Assembly (NCBI GenBank): GCA_947504025.1
Contig: CANNFX010000003.1
Coordinates: forward strand, 1 to 64,000
From: an uncultured Sphingomonadaceae bacterium
GTDB lineage: Bacteria > Pseudomonadota > Alphaproteobacteria > Sphingomonadales > Sphingomonadaceae
DNA length: 64,000 nt
Direction of reading: 5' to 3'
The notes beneath the pieces were generated by a model that worked only from the letters and a program-made list of their open reading frames with translations, had not been told where the DNA came from and searched no databases. A program made the position numbers and the translations under genes. Shown one piece after another: positions 42,311 to 53,184 of the stretch (positions are counted from its first letter, which is position 1; each line of letters opens with the position of its first letter).

Positions 42311-42808
42311 CTATTTGCCGATACGATTGCGGGCATCGCGGACGGCGCGTGTGGCGCTGCGGCTCGCCCGCCTGGTAAGCGACCGGGCAGTGTCTGCGGT
42401 GGTGCCTGCTGTGTAACCGGCACTGCGACGCAGGCCGCGCGCCGTGTCGGCAGCACTATCGCCAATATCTTCGAGTTTATCCCGGCCTGAAAGCGCGGCA
42501 GTGCCCGCAGCAATGAGTGCGTCGCGCGCAAATGCCATGCCAACAGAGCGTGCGGTCGAGGCAACCCCGCCTGCACGGCGGCCGACTTTTTTGCCGACGC
42601 TGCGGCCACCCTTGAACATCGAGCCGATCAGCAGGCCTGCCGCTACGCCGCCGACAACTGCAGTAATCGGGTGCTCTTTGGCAAAATCTTTGGCAGTTCC
42701 GGCAGCTTCGCGGGCACGGTCAGCCAGCGTTGCTTCGCGGGCTTGTTGGCGGGCTTCTGCTACTTCGATCTTCTCACGCAGTTCTTCGCGCTTGGTGTCA
42801 GTCGTCAT
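42311..42808 (-). CDS. YqjD/ElaB-like membrane-associated helical protein
   Basis: 165 residues from the ATG at 42808, with GGAG upstream; an ATG at 42823 is in frame. The N-terminal helix (KREELREKIEVAEARQQARE) is charged and coiled-coil-like. FAKEHPITAVVGGVAAGLLIG near residues 41-65 is the short glycine-rich anchor seen in ElaB/YqjD/DUF883 proteins, which attach to the inner membrane. The C-terminal half is rich in Arg, Ala and Thr (DTARSLTRRASRSATRAV) and may bind nucleic acid or ribosomes. It overlaps the previous gene by 11 bases. Confidence 0.65.
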   Translation of the reverse strand: MTTDTKREELREKIEVAEARQQAREATLADRAREAAGTAKDFAKEHPITAVVGGVAAGLLIGSMFKGGRSVGKKVGRRAGGVASTARSVGMAFARDALIAAGTAALSGRDKLEDIGDSAADTARGLRRSAGYTAGTTADTARSLTRRASRSATRAVRDARNRIGK

Positions 42809-43157
42809 GGTCTGCTCCATCAAATTCGTCTGTTTCGGTCGGCAAAGCTTCTTGTTCGCCTTCGTCTGATCCCTGTTTTGTTTCGGCTAGCCCCAATCCG
42901 ACCAGGATCGGAATGCGCCCAAACCAGAGAGCCAGGGCAACGCCAAGGGCGCCCAATATCCCCTTGTTCTCACTTGCTATATCGGCAGCGTCTTCGAGCA
43001 TGTCAGCTGTGGTTTCACCAACGCGATCCGCAATCCTGTCGCCAATCCCTCTACTGCGCATCTCGCTTTTCAAATGCTCAAGGTCGGCCTTAAAAAGAGT
43101 CTGCGCTGTGTCACGCATCGCCCGATCTTCGTTCATTTGACGCAGCAATTTGCTCAT
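42798..43157 (-). CDS. Unknown membrane-associated protein of the stress operon
   Basis: 119 residues. The first 55 residues are charged and helical (QTLFKADLEHLKSEMRSRGI). One hydrophobic segment GILGALGVALALWFGRIPIL lies near residues 67-90. The C-terminus is very acidic (GSDEGEQEALPTETDEFDGA). It overlaps the genes on both sides by 4 and 11 bases, so all three are translated together. I do not recognise the family. It may form an envelope complex with the holin-X-like neighbour. Confidence 0.65.
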   Translation of the reverse strand: MSKLLRQMNEDRAMRDTAQTLFKADLEHLKSEMRSRGIGDRIADRVGETTADMLEDAADIASENKGILGALGVALALWFGRIPILVGLGLAETKQGSDEGEQEALPTETDEFDGADHDD

Positions 43158-43549
43158 TTCTCTTCGTCTCCGAACGCTTTGGCCGCATTTGAAGCCCGCC
43201 TTCCGGCAAGAAACGCAAAAATCACTACAAGAGCCAGAAGCGCTCCTACCACGGCAGCGGTTGCACCCAGCGGCGTTAGCATGGGGGCGAGGGCAAAGAT
43301 CAAACCAACCACCAGCCCGATAAGCGCCAGGTGAAGGCAGGCTAACGCAGCAAGTCCAAGACCTGCTGCGCGTTTGCCTTCACCGGCGGCATAGGAAGCG
43401 CGGGTTTTCTGGAAACCTAATTCTGCCTGAAGATAGGTCTTGCCGTCGTCGATCGTTGCTTTCACGTCCTCAATCAACGAGCCGTCATAGAGCGGCTCGC
43501 TGCCGGGACTGTTAGTTTCATCGACCTCAGGCAGGCTTGGTTCAGCCAT
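43154..43549 (-). CDS. Phage holin family protein (Holin-X type)
   Basis: 131 residues. A helical N-terminal part (IEDVKATIDDGKTYLQAELG) is followed by two adjacent hydrophobic helices at about residues 62-88 and 93-116, the latter ending with GRRASNA. This layout with YLQAELGFQKTRASYA is that of the PF07332-like Holin-X/superfamily III proteins, chromosomal genes not linked to phages. The role is unknown; an effect on envelope stability is plausible. It overlaps the next gene by four bases. Confidence 0.7.
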   Translation of the reverse strand: MAEPSLPEVDETNSPGSEPLYDGSLIEDVKATIDDGKTYLQAELGFQKTRASYAAGEGKRAAGLGLAALACLHLALIGLVVGLIFALAPMLTPLGATAAVVGALLALVVIFAFLAGRRASNAAKAFGDEEK

Positions 43550-43599
43550 TGCCGGTTCCCCTTCTTCCGGCCCCGTTTCCCTTGTGGGGAAGGGCTTGC

Positions 43600-45638
<2,039 letters not shown>

Positions 45639-45734
45639 TCGACCGCCGACATCATATCATCGACGGGTGTAATTGCCCGTAGCCCTGCTTGGTAGTAACC
45701 CAACGCATCAAATTCGGGATGTGAGGGACTAACG

Positions 45735-47813
45735 ATGAAGACCAAGAAACTGATCGCAGCATTGCTGTTGAGCACCGCCACTGTGACGCTGGGGCCGGTA
45801 GCTTGCAACATGGTGGGTAGCGAAGCCGCAGTGCAGGGCACCGAGCTAGGCATCGATGCGGCTTCGATGGATCGCGCGGTAAAGCCGGGCAATGATTTCT
45901 ATAAGTTCGCCAACGGCGCATGGATGGAGGCGACCGAGATCCCATCTGATCGCTCCAGTGTTGGCGGTTTCCTGATTTCGCATCTCGAAACTGAGAAGAA
46001 CCTGGAAGCGCTCGTTGCCGAGATCGTTGGTTCAGATGTCGATGCCGGCAGCGATGCCGAGCGAGTGAAGTCCTATTATGAAGCGTATATGGACACCGAC
46101 GCAATCGAAGCTGCTGGAATGCAGCCTGTGGCAGCGGACCTGCAGGCAATTGCTGCGATCACGGATAAGTCAGCGCTTGCAAAAGCCATTGGTGAGAATG
46201 CCCGGGCAGACGTCGATCCGCTGAATGCGACCAATTTTAGCACCAGAAACCTATTCGGCATATTCGTGTCACAGGCGCTCGCTGAGACCGAGGTAATGCC
46301 ATACATTCTGCAAGGCGGGTTGGGGATGCCCGACCGCGATTATTATGTTTCCGGCGAGTCCAAGATGGCTGCGCATCAAGCGGCATATAAGAAATATATC
46401 GCCGATCTGCTTACCGCTGGGGGCATTGATGATGCCGTAGCTAAGGCTGAACGGATTTACGATCTGGAACTTAAGATCGCTCAGGCCCACGCTACGATCG
46501 ACGAAAGTTATGATTGGAATACCGGCACAGCAATCTGGACTGCAGATGAGTTCGCATCGAAAGCTCCGGGCTTTGACTGGGGGGCCTTTTTCAACGCTGC
46601 AAGCCTTGGCGATCAGGTCAAGTTTAATGCCTATCATGCCGGACCGATTGCGAATCTGGCCGGGCTTGTTGAAACGCAGCCACTCGAGAGTTGGAAAGAT
46701 TGGATGACTTTCCATCTGATCAACGGCAATTCTTCTGTGCTGCCGAAGGAAATTGATGAACTCAGCTTCGCTTTCAACGGCACCCAGCTTTATGGCGTAC
46801 CGGAGCAGCAAAGCCGCGATAAACGAGCGATTGCCGCTCTCAATAATGATTTGGGAGACGCGCTGGGCAAACTCTATGTGGAAAAGCACTTCCCGGCATC
46901 GAGCAAGGCCACGGTTGAAGCGATGGTTGACAATATCAAGGTTGCCTTTGCCAAACGGGTTGAGGCGATCGAGTGGATGGCCCCTGAAACAAAAGAAGAA
47001 GCGGTGACCAAGGTTGAGACCATGGGGGTTGGCGTCGGCTATCCAGACAGCTGGGTCGATTATTCGGAGTATACCGCAGACGCGGCTAATCCCTACGCCA
47101 ACCGTAAGGCCGCAGGTCTGCTTCGCTATAAGAACCAGCTCGCCAAAATCGGCAAGCCGCAGGACAAGCGCGAGTGGTGGATGAACGCTCAATTGGTCAA
47201 CGCAGTGAACCTGCCGGTCCAGAATGCGATGAATTTCCCGGCAGCGATCCTGCAGCGGCCGTTCTTCGATGCAGCTGCTGATCCAGCCTATAATTATGGC
47301 GCAATCGGTGCAGTGATTGGTCACGAAATCAGCCACAGCTTCGACGACAATGGCGCAGCATTCGATTCGACCGGCGCAATGCGCAATTGGTGGACCGATG
47401 CGGATATGGCGAAATTCAAAGCCGAAGGAAAACGGCTTGCTGATCAGTACAGTCAATATAAGCCGTTCGACGATCTATCGGTGAACGGCGAACTCACGCT
47501 AGGCGAGAATATCGCCGACGTTGCGGGACTGTCAGCGGCTTATGACGCATACCGTGCTTCGCTGGGCGGCGAGGAAGCGCCTGTGATTGACGGCTTTACC
47601 GGTGATCAGCGCTTCTTCATCGCTTACGCTCAGGCGTGGGCCACCAAGATGCGCGAAGCAGCACTTCGTTCGCGGATCGCAACAGATGGTCATGCGCCTG
47701 GGAACTATCGTGCGCTGACGGTACGCAATCTGGATGCATGGTATGATGCATTCGATGTGAAGGAAGGCGACGAATTATATCTCGCCCCGGAAGATCGCGT
47801 GCGGATTTGGTAA
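45735..47813 (+). CDS. M13 (neprilysin-like) zinc metallopeptidase
   Basis: 692 residues. A hydrophobic leader MKTKKLIAALLLSTATVTLG ends at VACN, a possible but untypical lipobox. The mature protein starts with the M13 pattern VKPGNDFYKFANGAW. The zinc motif is VIGHEISHSFDD near residue 533 and the third ligand lies in LGENIADVAG near residue 590. The M13 C-terminal Trp is present (RVRIW). It cleaves peptides in the periplasm or at the outer membrane. It is 96 bases from eno, probably with its own promoter. Confidence 0.95.
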   Translation: MKTKKLIAALLLSTATVTLGPVACNMVGSEAAVQGTELGIDAASMDRAVKPGNDFYKFANGAWMEATEIPSDRSSVGGFLISHLETEKNLEALVAEIVGSDVDAGSDAERVKSYYEAYMDTDAIEAAGMQPVAADLQAIAAITDKSALAKAIGENARADVDPLNATNFSTRNLFGIFVSQALAETEVMPYILQGGLGMPDRDYYVSGESKMAAHQAAYKKYIADLLTAGGIDDAVAKAERIYDLELKIAQAHATIDESYDWNTGTAIWTADEFASKAPGFDWGAFFNAASLGDQVKFNAYHAGPIANLAGLVETQPLESWKDWMTFHLINGNSSVLPKEIDELSFAFNGTQLYGVPEQQSRDKRAIAALNNDLGDALGKLYVEKHFPASSKATVEAMVDNIKVAFAKRVEAIEWMAPETKEEAVTKVETMGVGVGYPDSWVDYSEYTADAANPYANRKAAGLLRYKNQLAKIGKPQDKREWWMNAQLVNAVNLPVQNAMNFPAAILQRPFFDAAADPAYNYGAIGAVIGHEISHSFDDNGAAFDSTGAMRNWWTDADMAKFKAEGKRLADQYSQYKPFDDLSVNGELTLGENIADVAGLSAAYDAYRASLGGEEAPVIDGFTGDQRFFIAYAQAWATKMREAALRSRIATDGHAPGNYRALTVRNLDAWYDAFDVKEGDELYLAPEDRVRIW

Positions 47814-47823
47814 AACCGGCGCA

Positions 47824-48645
47824 CTAACTCAGTAGCAGTGCTGAACCTGCGAAGATTAGCGCGCCAGCAATTATCCGTGATGGTCCAATTTTCTCTTTTA
47901 GAAATAGGCCGGCAATGATGATGCCGAAAAGAATGGACGTTTCGCGCAAGGCAGCCAGTTCGGGGACTTCTCCTAGCCGGTAAGCCCATAGCGCAAGACC
48001 GTAAGTCACAACCGATAGCGCCCCGGCAATGACGCCGGGGCGCCAGTTCGACTTTGCATATGGGAAAAAAGCTTTTCCGCGCCAACTAGCAAAACCTACA
48101 GAAATGACACCGCCGAGCAAAACGAACGACCAGACGATATAACTTGCTGCCGACGGCGCGGCCCTGACACCAGCCGCATCTATGATCGTGTAAGAGGCAA
48201 TGCAGAAGCCCGTGAGTGCGGCCCATAACAGCCCCACCCGTGACGGAGGGCGGATAAACGCAACGGCAGCGATGCCAGCGCTCACCAACGCAATCCCGCA
48301 AGCGACAAGTAGTGAAATACTGTCGCCTAGAAAAACCACGGCGCCCATTGCGGATAGCAACGGGGCAATACCGCGCATTACGGGATAGACCGAGCTCATA
48401 TCGGCTGCTTCAAAGGCTTTGACCAAAGCGATCAGGTAGATCGTATGGACCACCAGTGATGCCATCAGAAATGGCCATGCCGCCGCTGGCAGAGCAACAA
48501 ACGGCAGCAAGGGAAGCAACAGGATGGCGCTCGACCCGTCGATTAGGGCCCGGGTCGAAAGCTTGTCAGGTCCTGATTTTAGAACTGCATTTACGATGGA
48601 GTGAGCTAGTCCTGAGCCAAGCATCATCCACGCTGCGATCTCCAC
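47824..48645 (-). CDS. EamA/DMT-family transporter
   Basis: 273 residues with about ten hydrophobic helices and the internal duplication of drug/metabolite transporters. VYPVMRGIAPLLSAMGAVVFLG is the typical end of the first EamA repeat and ILFGIIIAGLFLKEKIGPSRI the end of the second. The first codon is GTG at 48645, and an ATG at 48627 is also possible. It lies six bases after ribH on the same strand, so it may export or import a flavin-related compound, which is inference from position only. Confidence 0.85.
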   Translation of the reverse strand: MEIAAWMMLGSGLAHSIVNAVLKSGPDKLSTRALIDGSSAILLLPLLPFVALPAAAWPFLMASLVVHTIYLIALVKAFEAADMSSVYPVMRGIAPLLSAMGAVVFLGDSISLLVACGIALVSAGIAAVAFIRPPSRVGLLWAALTGFCIASYTIIDAAGVRAAPSAASYIVWSFVLLGGVISVGFASWRGKAFFPYAKSNWRPGVIAGALSVVTYGLALWAYRLGEVPELAALRETSILFGIIIAGLFLKEKIGPSRIIAGALIFAGSALLLS

Positions 48646-48651
48646 CTTGGG

Positions 48652-49074
48652 TTAAAGTCCGTAACTTCTTCGCAGGTCTAACAGCGCCAGTGCAGCTACG
48701 GCCGCTTCGCCGCCTTTATTCTTGCGCGTCATGTCAGCGCGGGCGAGGGCCTGTTCATCGTTCTCGACGGTGATGATGCCGTTGCCGATGGCAATACCGT
48801 CCATAGTGAGCGCCATGATGCCGCGCGCGCTTTCGCCTGCAACGATCTCAAAGTGATAAGTCTCGCCGCGAATGACAACGCCGATGGCGACAAAGGCGTC
48901 ATATTTACCGCTTTCGACTGCAAGTGCGATGGCACCCGGAATTTCTAGCGCGCCAGGGACGGTCAGAACTTCGACCTCGTGTCCTTTGCCCTCCAGGGCG
49001 GCACGGGCGCCTGCGATGAGCATATCATTCAGCTGGTCGTAGAAACGGGCTTCCACGATAAGAAATTTTGCCAT
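48652..49074 (-). CDS. ribH: 6,7-dimethyl-8-ribityllumazine synthase
   Basis: 140 residues. It condenses the pyrimidine dione with dihydroxybutanone phosphate to lumazine, the precursor of riboflavin. [34 protein letters not shown] with the catalytic His, and [13 protein letters not shown] are conserved. The N-terminal [20 protein letters not shown] replaces the usual strand start. It lies 11 bases downstream of ribBA, forming a riboflavin operon. ribD and ribE are not in the window. Confidence 0.96.
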   Translation of the reverse strand: MAKFLIVEARFYDQLNDMLIAGARAALEGKGHEVEVLTVPGALEIPGAIALAVESGKYDAFVAIGVVIRGETYHFEIVAGESARGIMALTMDGIAIGNGIITVENDEQALARADMTRKNKGGEAAVAALALLDLRRSYGL

Positions 49075-49085
49075 GATGTTGGTCC

Positions 49086-50354
49086 TTAATCGGGGATAGA
49101 GCGAGTGCCGGTAACCGAGAGGCCGTAACCTTCAAGTCCGACAACATTGCGGTTTGAATTGCTGAGTAGCTCCATATTGGAAACGCCGCGATCCACCAGG
49201 ATTTGCGCACCGATACCATAATCGCGGAGCTCCCCCTCGCTTGGTTTTTCCCGTCCGATTTCAGCCTGCAAATGTTCTGGTTTGTCAGGCATGATCAGGA
49301 CAATAACGCCGCTTCCATTCTCGCCAATCGCTGCCATGGAGCGCTGTAGAGTTCGCTTCTTCGGTCCGCTTTGACCCAGGACATCGTCAAATATCGAAAT
49401 TGCATGCATTCGCACCAAAGTCGGCTTGGTGGGATCGACGTGACCCTTCTGCAGGCAGACATGTGTCGCGCCATTGATAACATTGCGATACGTCATCGCT
49501 CGCCAGTCGCCGCCGTAATCCGATGTCAGATCACTTTCACTGACCAGTTCGACCAGATGATCGTTCTTGCGGCGATATTCGATCAGATCACGGATCGTGC
49601 CGATCTTCAGGTTGTGGAGGCGGGCGAAGGTCACGAGATCCTCCAGCCTTGCCATTGAACCATCATCATTCATGATTTCGCAGATAACGCCTGCGGGATT
49701 GAGGCCGGCAAGTCGCGAGATGTCCACAGCCGCTTCGGTGTGGCCGGCGCGAACTAGAACACCGCCGTCGCGTGCAACGAGCGGGAAGACGTGGCCCGGT
49801 GTGACGATATCCGCAGCGCCTTTGGCACCGTCAATCGCTACCGAAATTGTGCGTGACCGGTCTGCTGCGCTTATCCCCGTTGTTACGCCTTCGCGTGCCT
49901 CGATGGAAGTTGTGAAGGCAGTTTCGTGACGGGTGCGGTTGCTGCGGCTCATTGGTTCGAGGCCCAGAGTATCGACGCGGCTCCGATCAAGTGACAGGCA
50001 AATCAATCCGCGGCCATGGGTTGCCATGAAGTTGACTGCATCGGGTGTAGCCATTTGTGCGGGGATGATGAGATCGCCTTCGTTCTCACGATCTTCGTCG
50101 TCCACGAGAATGAACATGCGGCCATTACGGGCCTCGTCGATGATTTCTTCGATTGAGACGAGAACTGGTCGTTCATCATTAACCGCGAGGAAGCGGTCGA
50201 GCTTGCCCAGCGTTTCGGCCGTCGGATTCCATCCCTCGTCCGCGCATTCGCGCAAAGTGTTTGCATGGAGGCCTGCAGCACGTGCGAGGCCAGCGCGAGT
50301 CATACTGCCATCGGCGATGATTTCACGAACTTTTTGGATTGTTGGTGTGTTCAT
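49086..50354 (-). CDS. ribB: HTH-fused RibBA: dihydroxybutanone phosphate synthase with degenerate GTP cyclohydrolase II domain
   Basis: 422 residues in three parts. Residues 4-58 are a helix-turn-helix domain: [20 protein letters not shown] looks like an XRE/LacI-type HTH. Residues about 64-265 are a complete DHBP synthase: [17 protein letters not shown] with the catalytic acidic residues, [18 protein letters not shown] and [16 protein letters not shown]. Residues 290-422 resemble GTP cyclohydrolase II, but the zinc cysteines of the CDC motif are missing ([17 protein letters not shown]), so this domain is probably inactive. No Shine-Dalgarno sequence precedes the ATG. A perfect palindrome lies 12 bases upstream. 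ribH follows. Confidence 0.92.
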   Translation of the reverse strand: MNTPTIQKVREIIADGSMTRAGLARAAGLHANTLRECADEGWNPTAETLGKLDRFLAVNDERPVLVSIEEIIDEARNGRMFILVDDEDRENEGDLIIPAQMATPDAVNFMATHGRGLICLSLDRSRVDTLGLEPMSRSNRTRHETAFTTSIEAREGVTTGISAADRSRTISVAIDGAKGAADIVTPGHVFPLVARDGGVLVRAGHTEAAVDISRLAGLNPAGVICEIMNDDGSMARLEDLVTFARLHNLKIGTIRDLIEYRRKNDHLVELVSESDLTSDYGGDWRAMTYRNVINGATHVCLQKGHVDPTKPTLVRMHAISIFDDVLGQSGPKKRTLQRSMAAIGENGSGVIVLIMPDKPEHLQAEIGREKPSEGELRDYGIGAQILVDRGVSNMELLSNSNRNVVGLEGYGLSVTGTRSIPD

Positions 50355-50366
50355 GATTCGAGAGGT

Positions 50367-50384
50367 ATCACATTATAATGTGAT
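50367..50384. promoter_or_regulatory. Perfect 18-bp palindrome at the ribBA promoter (operator candidate)
   Basis: ATCACATTATAATGTGAT is a perfect 18-base palindrome lying between the divergent ribBA and DUF6356 genes, 12 bases before the ribBA ATG. TATAAT, a consensus -10 box, occupies its centre on both strands, although no good -35 box lies at the usual distance. A dimeric DNA-binding protein sitting here would cover the promoter. The HTH domain of RibBA is one candidate. Confidence 0.6.
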
Positions 50385-50486
50385 CGACAATTATGGGCAC
50401 ATTCAAATTTTCCTCAAGCCGATTTGTGCGGATCGCGACAGCGGTCTGGTTTTGGGCTATCTAACGCCCGAATCAATGGAGTTGAT

Positions 50487-50735
50487 ATGAGCATTTTTAC
50501 CAACCACCCTAAGGCTATTGGTGAAACCTACGGTCAGCATTTTATCCATGCTGGTGGTTTCGGTTTTTCAATGATTGGCGGCGGGATCGCATGCTTGCTT
50601 CACGCAGTTTGCCCTTGGCTTTGCGAGAAAACCGGCAGCGACATGATCCGGCGGCTTTACCGCAGTATGGTCACAGGCCGTGCCGATCTGATCGAACTCG
50701 ACAGGTTTGAAAGTCAATTCGACTGGGTCATCTAA
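50487..50735 (+). CDS. DUF6356 family small protein
   Basis: 82 residues from the ATG at 50487, with GGAG upstream. The hydrophobic stretch [32 protein letters not shown] at residues 20-52 has two cysteines and is the hallmark of this small sphingomonad family. The function is unknown. The C-terminus is soluble and acidic ([15 protein letters not shown]). It is divergent from ribBA and convergent with the YeiH-like gene. Family name from memory of the pattern, so moderately sure. Confidence 0.7.
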   Translation: MSIFTNHPKAIGETYGQHFIHAGGFGFSMIGGGIACLLHAVCPWLCEKTGSDMIRRLYRSMVTGRADLIELDRFESQFDWVI

Positions 50736-50743
50736 TCCCAGCT

Positions 50744-51811
50744 TCAAGCGAGAAACGGTAACAAGGCCAAGGCTGCGAGGAGCGATGCAAATGTCGCGCC
50801 GAATACGGGTACAATTGTCCGCCAGCCGCTTTTCATTAACAAGTCGAGCCGTGAACGCATCGCAGTGGCCGTCACTGCCAGCAGCAACATAGTCTTGGAG
50901 GCGATCAGGCCGAATTCACCAACTTGTGCGGGCATGCTGACGAATGAATTCAGTACGAGCACAGCAAGGAACATGATGATGAAGCCGGGCAGGGCGATGC
51001 GCGGACGATTGCCGTTCTGATTTTCCGCATTTGTCCGGCGACGGATGATCAAAGCGGCGAGGGCCACCAATGGTGCGAGCAAGGCAACGCGGGCCAGTTT
51101 AACAACTGTGGCATAGGCGCCAGCAGCGTCTGATACAGCGTATCCACCACCGATGGCCTGAGCGACGTCGTGGATGGATGCACCGGTTAGGAAACCAGCT
51201 TGGGTGTCTGTAAGATCGAGCCAGCCAGCGAGGACAGGATAGATAGATAAGGCCGCCGCACTGGCTAGCGATATTCCGACAAGCGTTACTGCAAATTGGG
51301 CCTGGCTAACCCGTTCGCGGCCGATAACGCCATAGAGCGCAAGGGCAGCGGAGGCCCCGCAAATAGCGGTCGCGCCGCCTGCCAGTAAGCCGCCCTCGAA
51401 AGTTTGCCCGGCAAGTTTCGCAAATAGCAATCCGCCGGCAAAGGCCGCTGCCATTACGACGATCAGCGCAGCAAAGGGAGCGGCGCCGAGCTCTGCGATT
51501 TGCATGAGCGTGACTTGCAACCCGAGAAGTATGATGCCGCCGCGCAAGATCGTGCGCGAAGCGAAGTCGAGCCCACTATGCGTCCGCTGGTCCTGTGAAA
51601 CGAAGCTGAGAGCTAAACCCAATAGCAATCCCATCAAAATCAGTGGTGCGCCATAAGTCTGGCTGAGAAATGCCGCAGCCATGCTAGCAATCGCGCAAAC
51701 TGTAAGGCCTGGTAGTAATGCAGCGCGTGAGGTTTTGACCGGCGCATCTTCGAGAAGCGTCAATTCCCCGTAGAGATCACCTGTATAATATGATTGTGTC
51801 GGCGGTGCCAT
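50744..51811 (-). CDS. YeiH-type putative sulfate exporter
   Basis: 355 residues with about ten membrane helices. GASIHDVAQAIGGGYAVSDAAG near residue 220 and FEGGLLAGGATAICGASAALAL are signature blocks of the YeiH/PSE family (PF03601). PLILMGLLLGLALSF and LRGGIILLGLQVTL are also typical. The first 30 residues form a cytoplasmic tail. Some members export sulfite or sulfate, but most are untested. The gene stands between tRNA-Lys and the convergent DUF6356 gene. Confidence 0.88.
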   Translation of the reverse strand: MAPPTQSYYTGDLYGELTLLEDAPVKTSRAALLPGLTVCAIASMAAAFLSQTYGAPLILMGLLLGLALSFVSQDQRTHSGLDFASRTILRGGIILLGLQVTLMQIAELGAAPFAALIVVMAAAFAGGLLFAKLAGQTFEGGLLAGGATAICGASAALALYGVIGRERVSQAQFAVTLVGISLASAAALSIYPVLAGWLDLTDTQAGFLTGASIHDVAQAIGGGYAVSDAAGAYATVVKLARVALLAPLVALAALIIRRRTNAENQNGNRPRIALPGFIIMFLAVLVLNSFVSMPAQVGEFGLIASKTMLLLAVTATAMRSRLDLLMKSGWRTIVPVFGATFASLLAALALLPFLA

Positions 51812-51871
51812 GGAGCTGACCTACAACCGAGAGAGAAGAGAAACCAGCAGCAGCAGTGAAAAATGGGGGAA

Positions 51872-51947
<76 letters not shown>

Positions 51948-52065
51948 ATTCCGGCCATTTACAGAGAGATATCGACGTTAGTTCGAATCGGACCTGCGGC
52001 GGTGAGGCGCTGCATATAGCGACTGTTTCGTCTGTGGGAAGGGGGCTCGGTACTGAATTGCGGGT

Positions 52066-53184
52066 TCAGCCGAAACCGGTGCGCGCCTGCGACTGGTTCC
52101 AGCGGTGAATCATCATGAGTGTCCCAACGCAAATCATGTTGGTCATCATGGATGAACCACCGTGACTCATGAAGGGAAGCGGGATGCCCACAACAGGTGC
52201 TAATCCCATTACCATCATCAGGTTTACGGCCACGTAGAAGAAGATCGTAGCGGTCATTCCGGCGGCGAGCAGGCGGGCAAATGTATCGTTTGCATCACGT
52301 GCGATCACCAGGCCCCAGCGCAGAACGAGCGCGAAGACCAGCAACACCAACACACCGCCAAATAGCCCCCATTCTTCGGCCATTGTGGCGAAGACGAAGT
52401 CAGTATGTGGCTCGGGTAAATAGTTGAGCGCGCTTTGCGATCCATTGCCAAAACCTTTGCCCGTGATGCCGCCTGAACCAATCGCAATCTTGGATTGGGT
52501 TATGTGATAGCCAGCGCCCAGTGGATCACTTTCGGGGTCGAGGAACGTGGTTACCCGTCGCTGCTGATATTCCTTCAACGCGAAAAAATAGGCGAGTGGA
52601 ATTGCCACTGTGACGGCTGCGCCGGCCGCCATGAACCAGCGCATCGGGAGTCCTGCCAGAAACATTACGACGACCCCGCCAAACGCAATCGCAAGAGCGG
52701 TTCCCAGATCTGGTTGCATCAGGACGAGCGCCATGGGGAAGGCGATCAGTATTCCAGAGGGGACCAGTGCGCGCCAGGTTGGCACCATTCCAGCAGGCAA
52801 CGTGGAATAGAACGTCGCCAGTGCCAACACTATGACCGGCTTCATCAATTCGGATGGCTGCAAGCGCATGAAGCCTAGTTCCAACCAGCGCTGGCTTCCG
52901 CCGCCCATCGCGCCCAGAGCTTCAACCAGCACTAGTAGGATCAGCACCCCGGCATAAGCGGGATAAGCCATGAACCGCACCAAATTGCGCGGAAAGAACA
53001 TCATCACCAGCGCCATGGTCAAAAATACGCCGTAACGGATGAGATGCGACGTAGCAAAAGGCTGCATCGATCCGCCGGCCGCTGAATAAAGCACGGCTCC
53101 GCCAAACAGCACGAGGATGCTGAGTGGTGCGATCACCATCCAGGGTAAACGTGCGATGGGCGCTGGAACGATACTCCGACTCAT
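52066..53184 (-). CDS. rodA: Rod-shape peptidoglycan polymerase RodA (SEDS)
   Basis: 372 residues with ten hydrophobic segments. QRWLELGFMRLQPSELMKPV and LMQPDLGTALAIAFGG are conserved SEDS motifs. The catalytic region GSGGITGKGFGNGSQSALNY and the C-terminal PLPFMSHGGSSMMTN are present. RodA polymerises glycan strands with PBP2 during cell elongation. Its start overlaps the mrdA stop by four bases. It is the last gene of the mre operon. Confidence 0.96.
   Translation of the reverse strand: MSRSIVPAPIARLPWMVIAPLSILVLFGGAVLYSAAGGSMQPFATSHLIRYGVFLTMALVMMFFPRNLVRFMAYPAYAGVLILLVLVEALGAMGGGSQRWLELGFMRLQPSELMKPVIVLALATFYSTLPAGMVPTWRALVPSGILIAFPMALVLMQPDLGTALAIAFGGVVVMFLAGLPMRWFMAAGAAVTVAIPLAYFFALKEYQQRRVTTFLDPESDPLGAGYHITQSKIAIGSGGITGKGFGNGSQSALNYLPEPHTDFVFATMAEEWGLFGGVLVLLVFALVLRWGLVIARDANDTFARLLAAGMTATIFFYVAVNLMMVMGLAPVVGIPLPFMSHGGSSMMTNMICVGTLMMIHRWNQSQARTGFG

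Noticed and set aside
43154..43549. Prophage remnant suggested by the holin-like gene
   Set aside because: Holin-X proteins are chromosomal; no other phage genes, integrase or attachment repeats are nearby.
46269..47456. 395-codon open frame antisense to the M13 peptidase
   Set aside because: Lies entirely within a well-supported M13 gene; composition (Cys, His, Ile, Arg) is that of a reverse-complement shadow, with no family resemblance.
48599..48645. Alternative start of the EamA transporter at ATG 48627
   Set aside because: Kept as a possibility in the entry, but the GTG at 48645 is retained because the first helix would be shortened otherwise and no better ribosome-binding site favours the ATG.
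50385..50486. FMN riboswitch upstream of the riboflavin genes
   Set aside because: The sequence between ribBA and the DUF6356 gene is too short and lacks the conserved stems of the RFN element.
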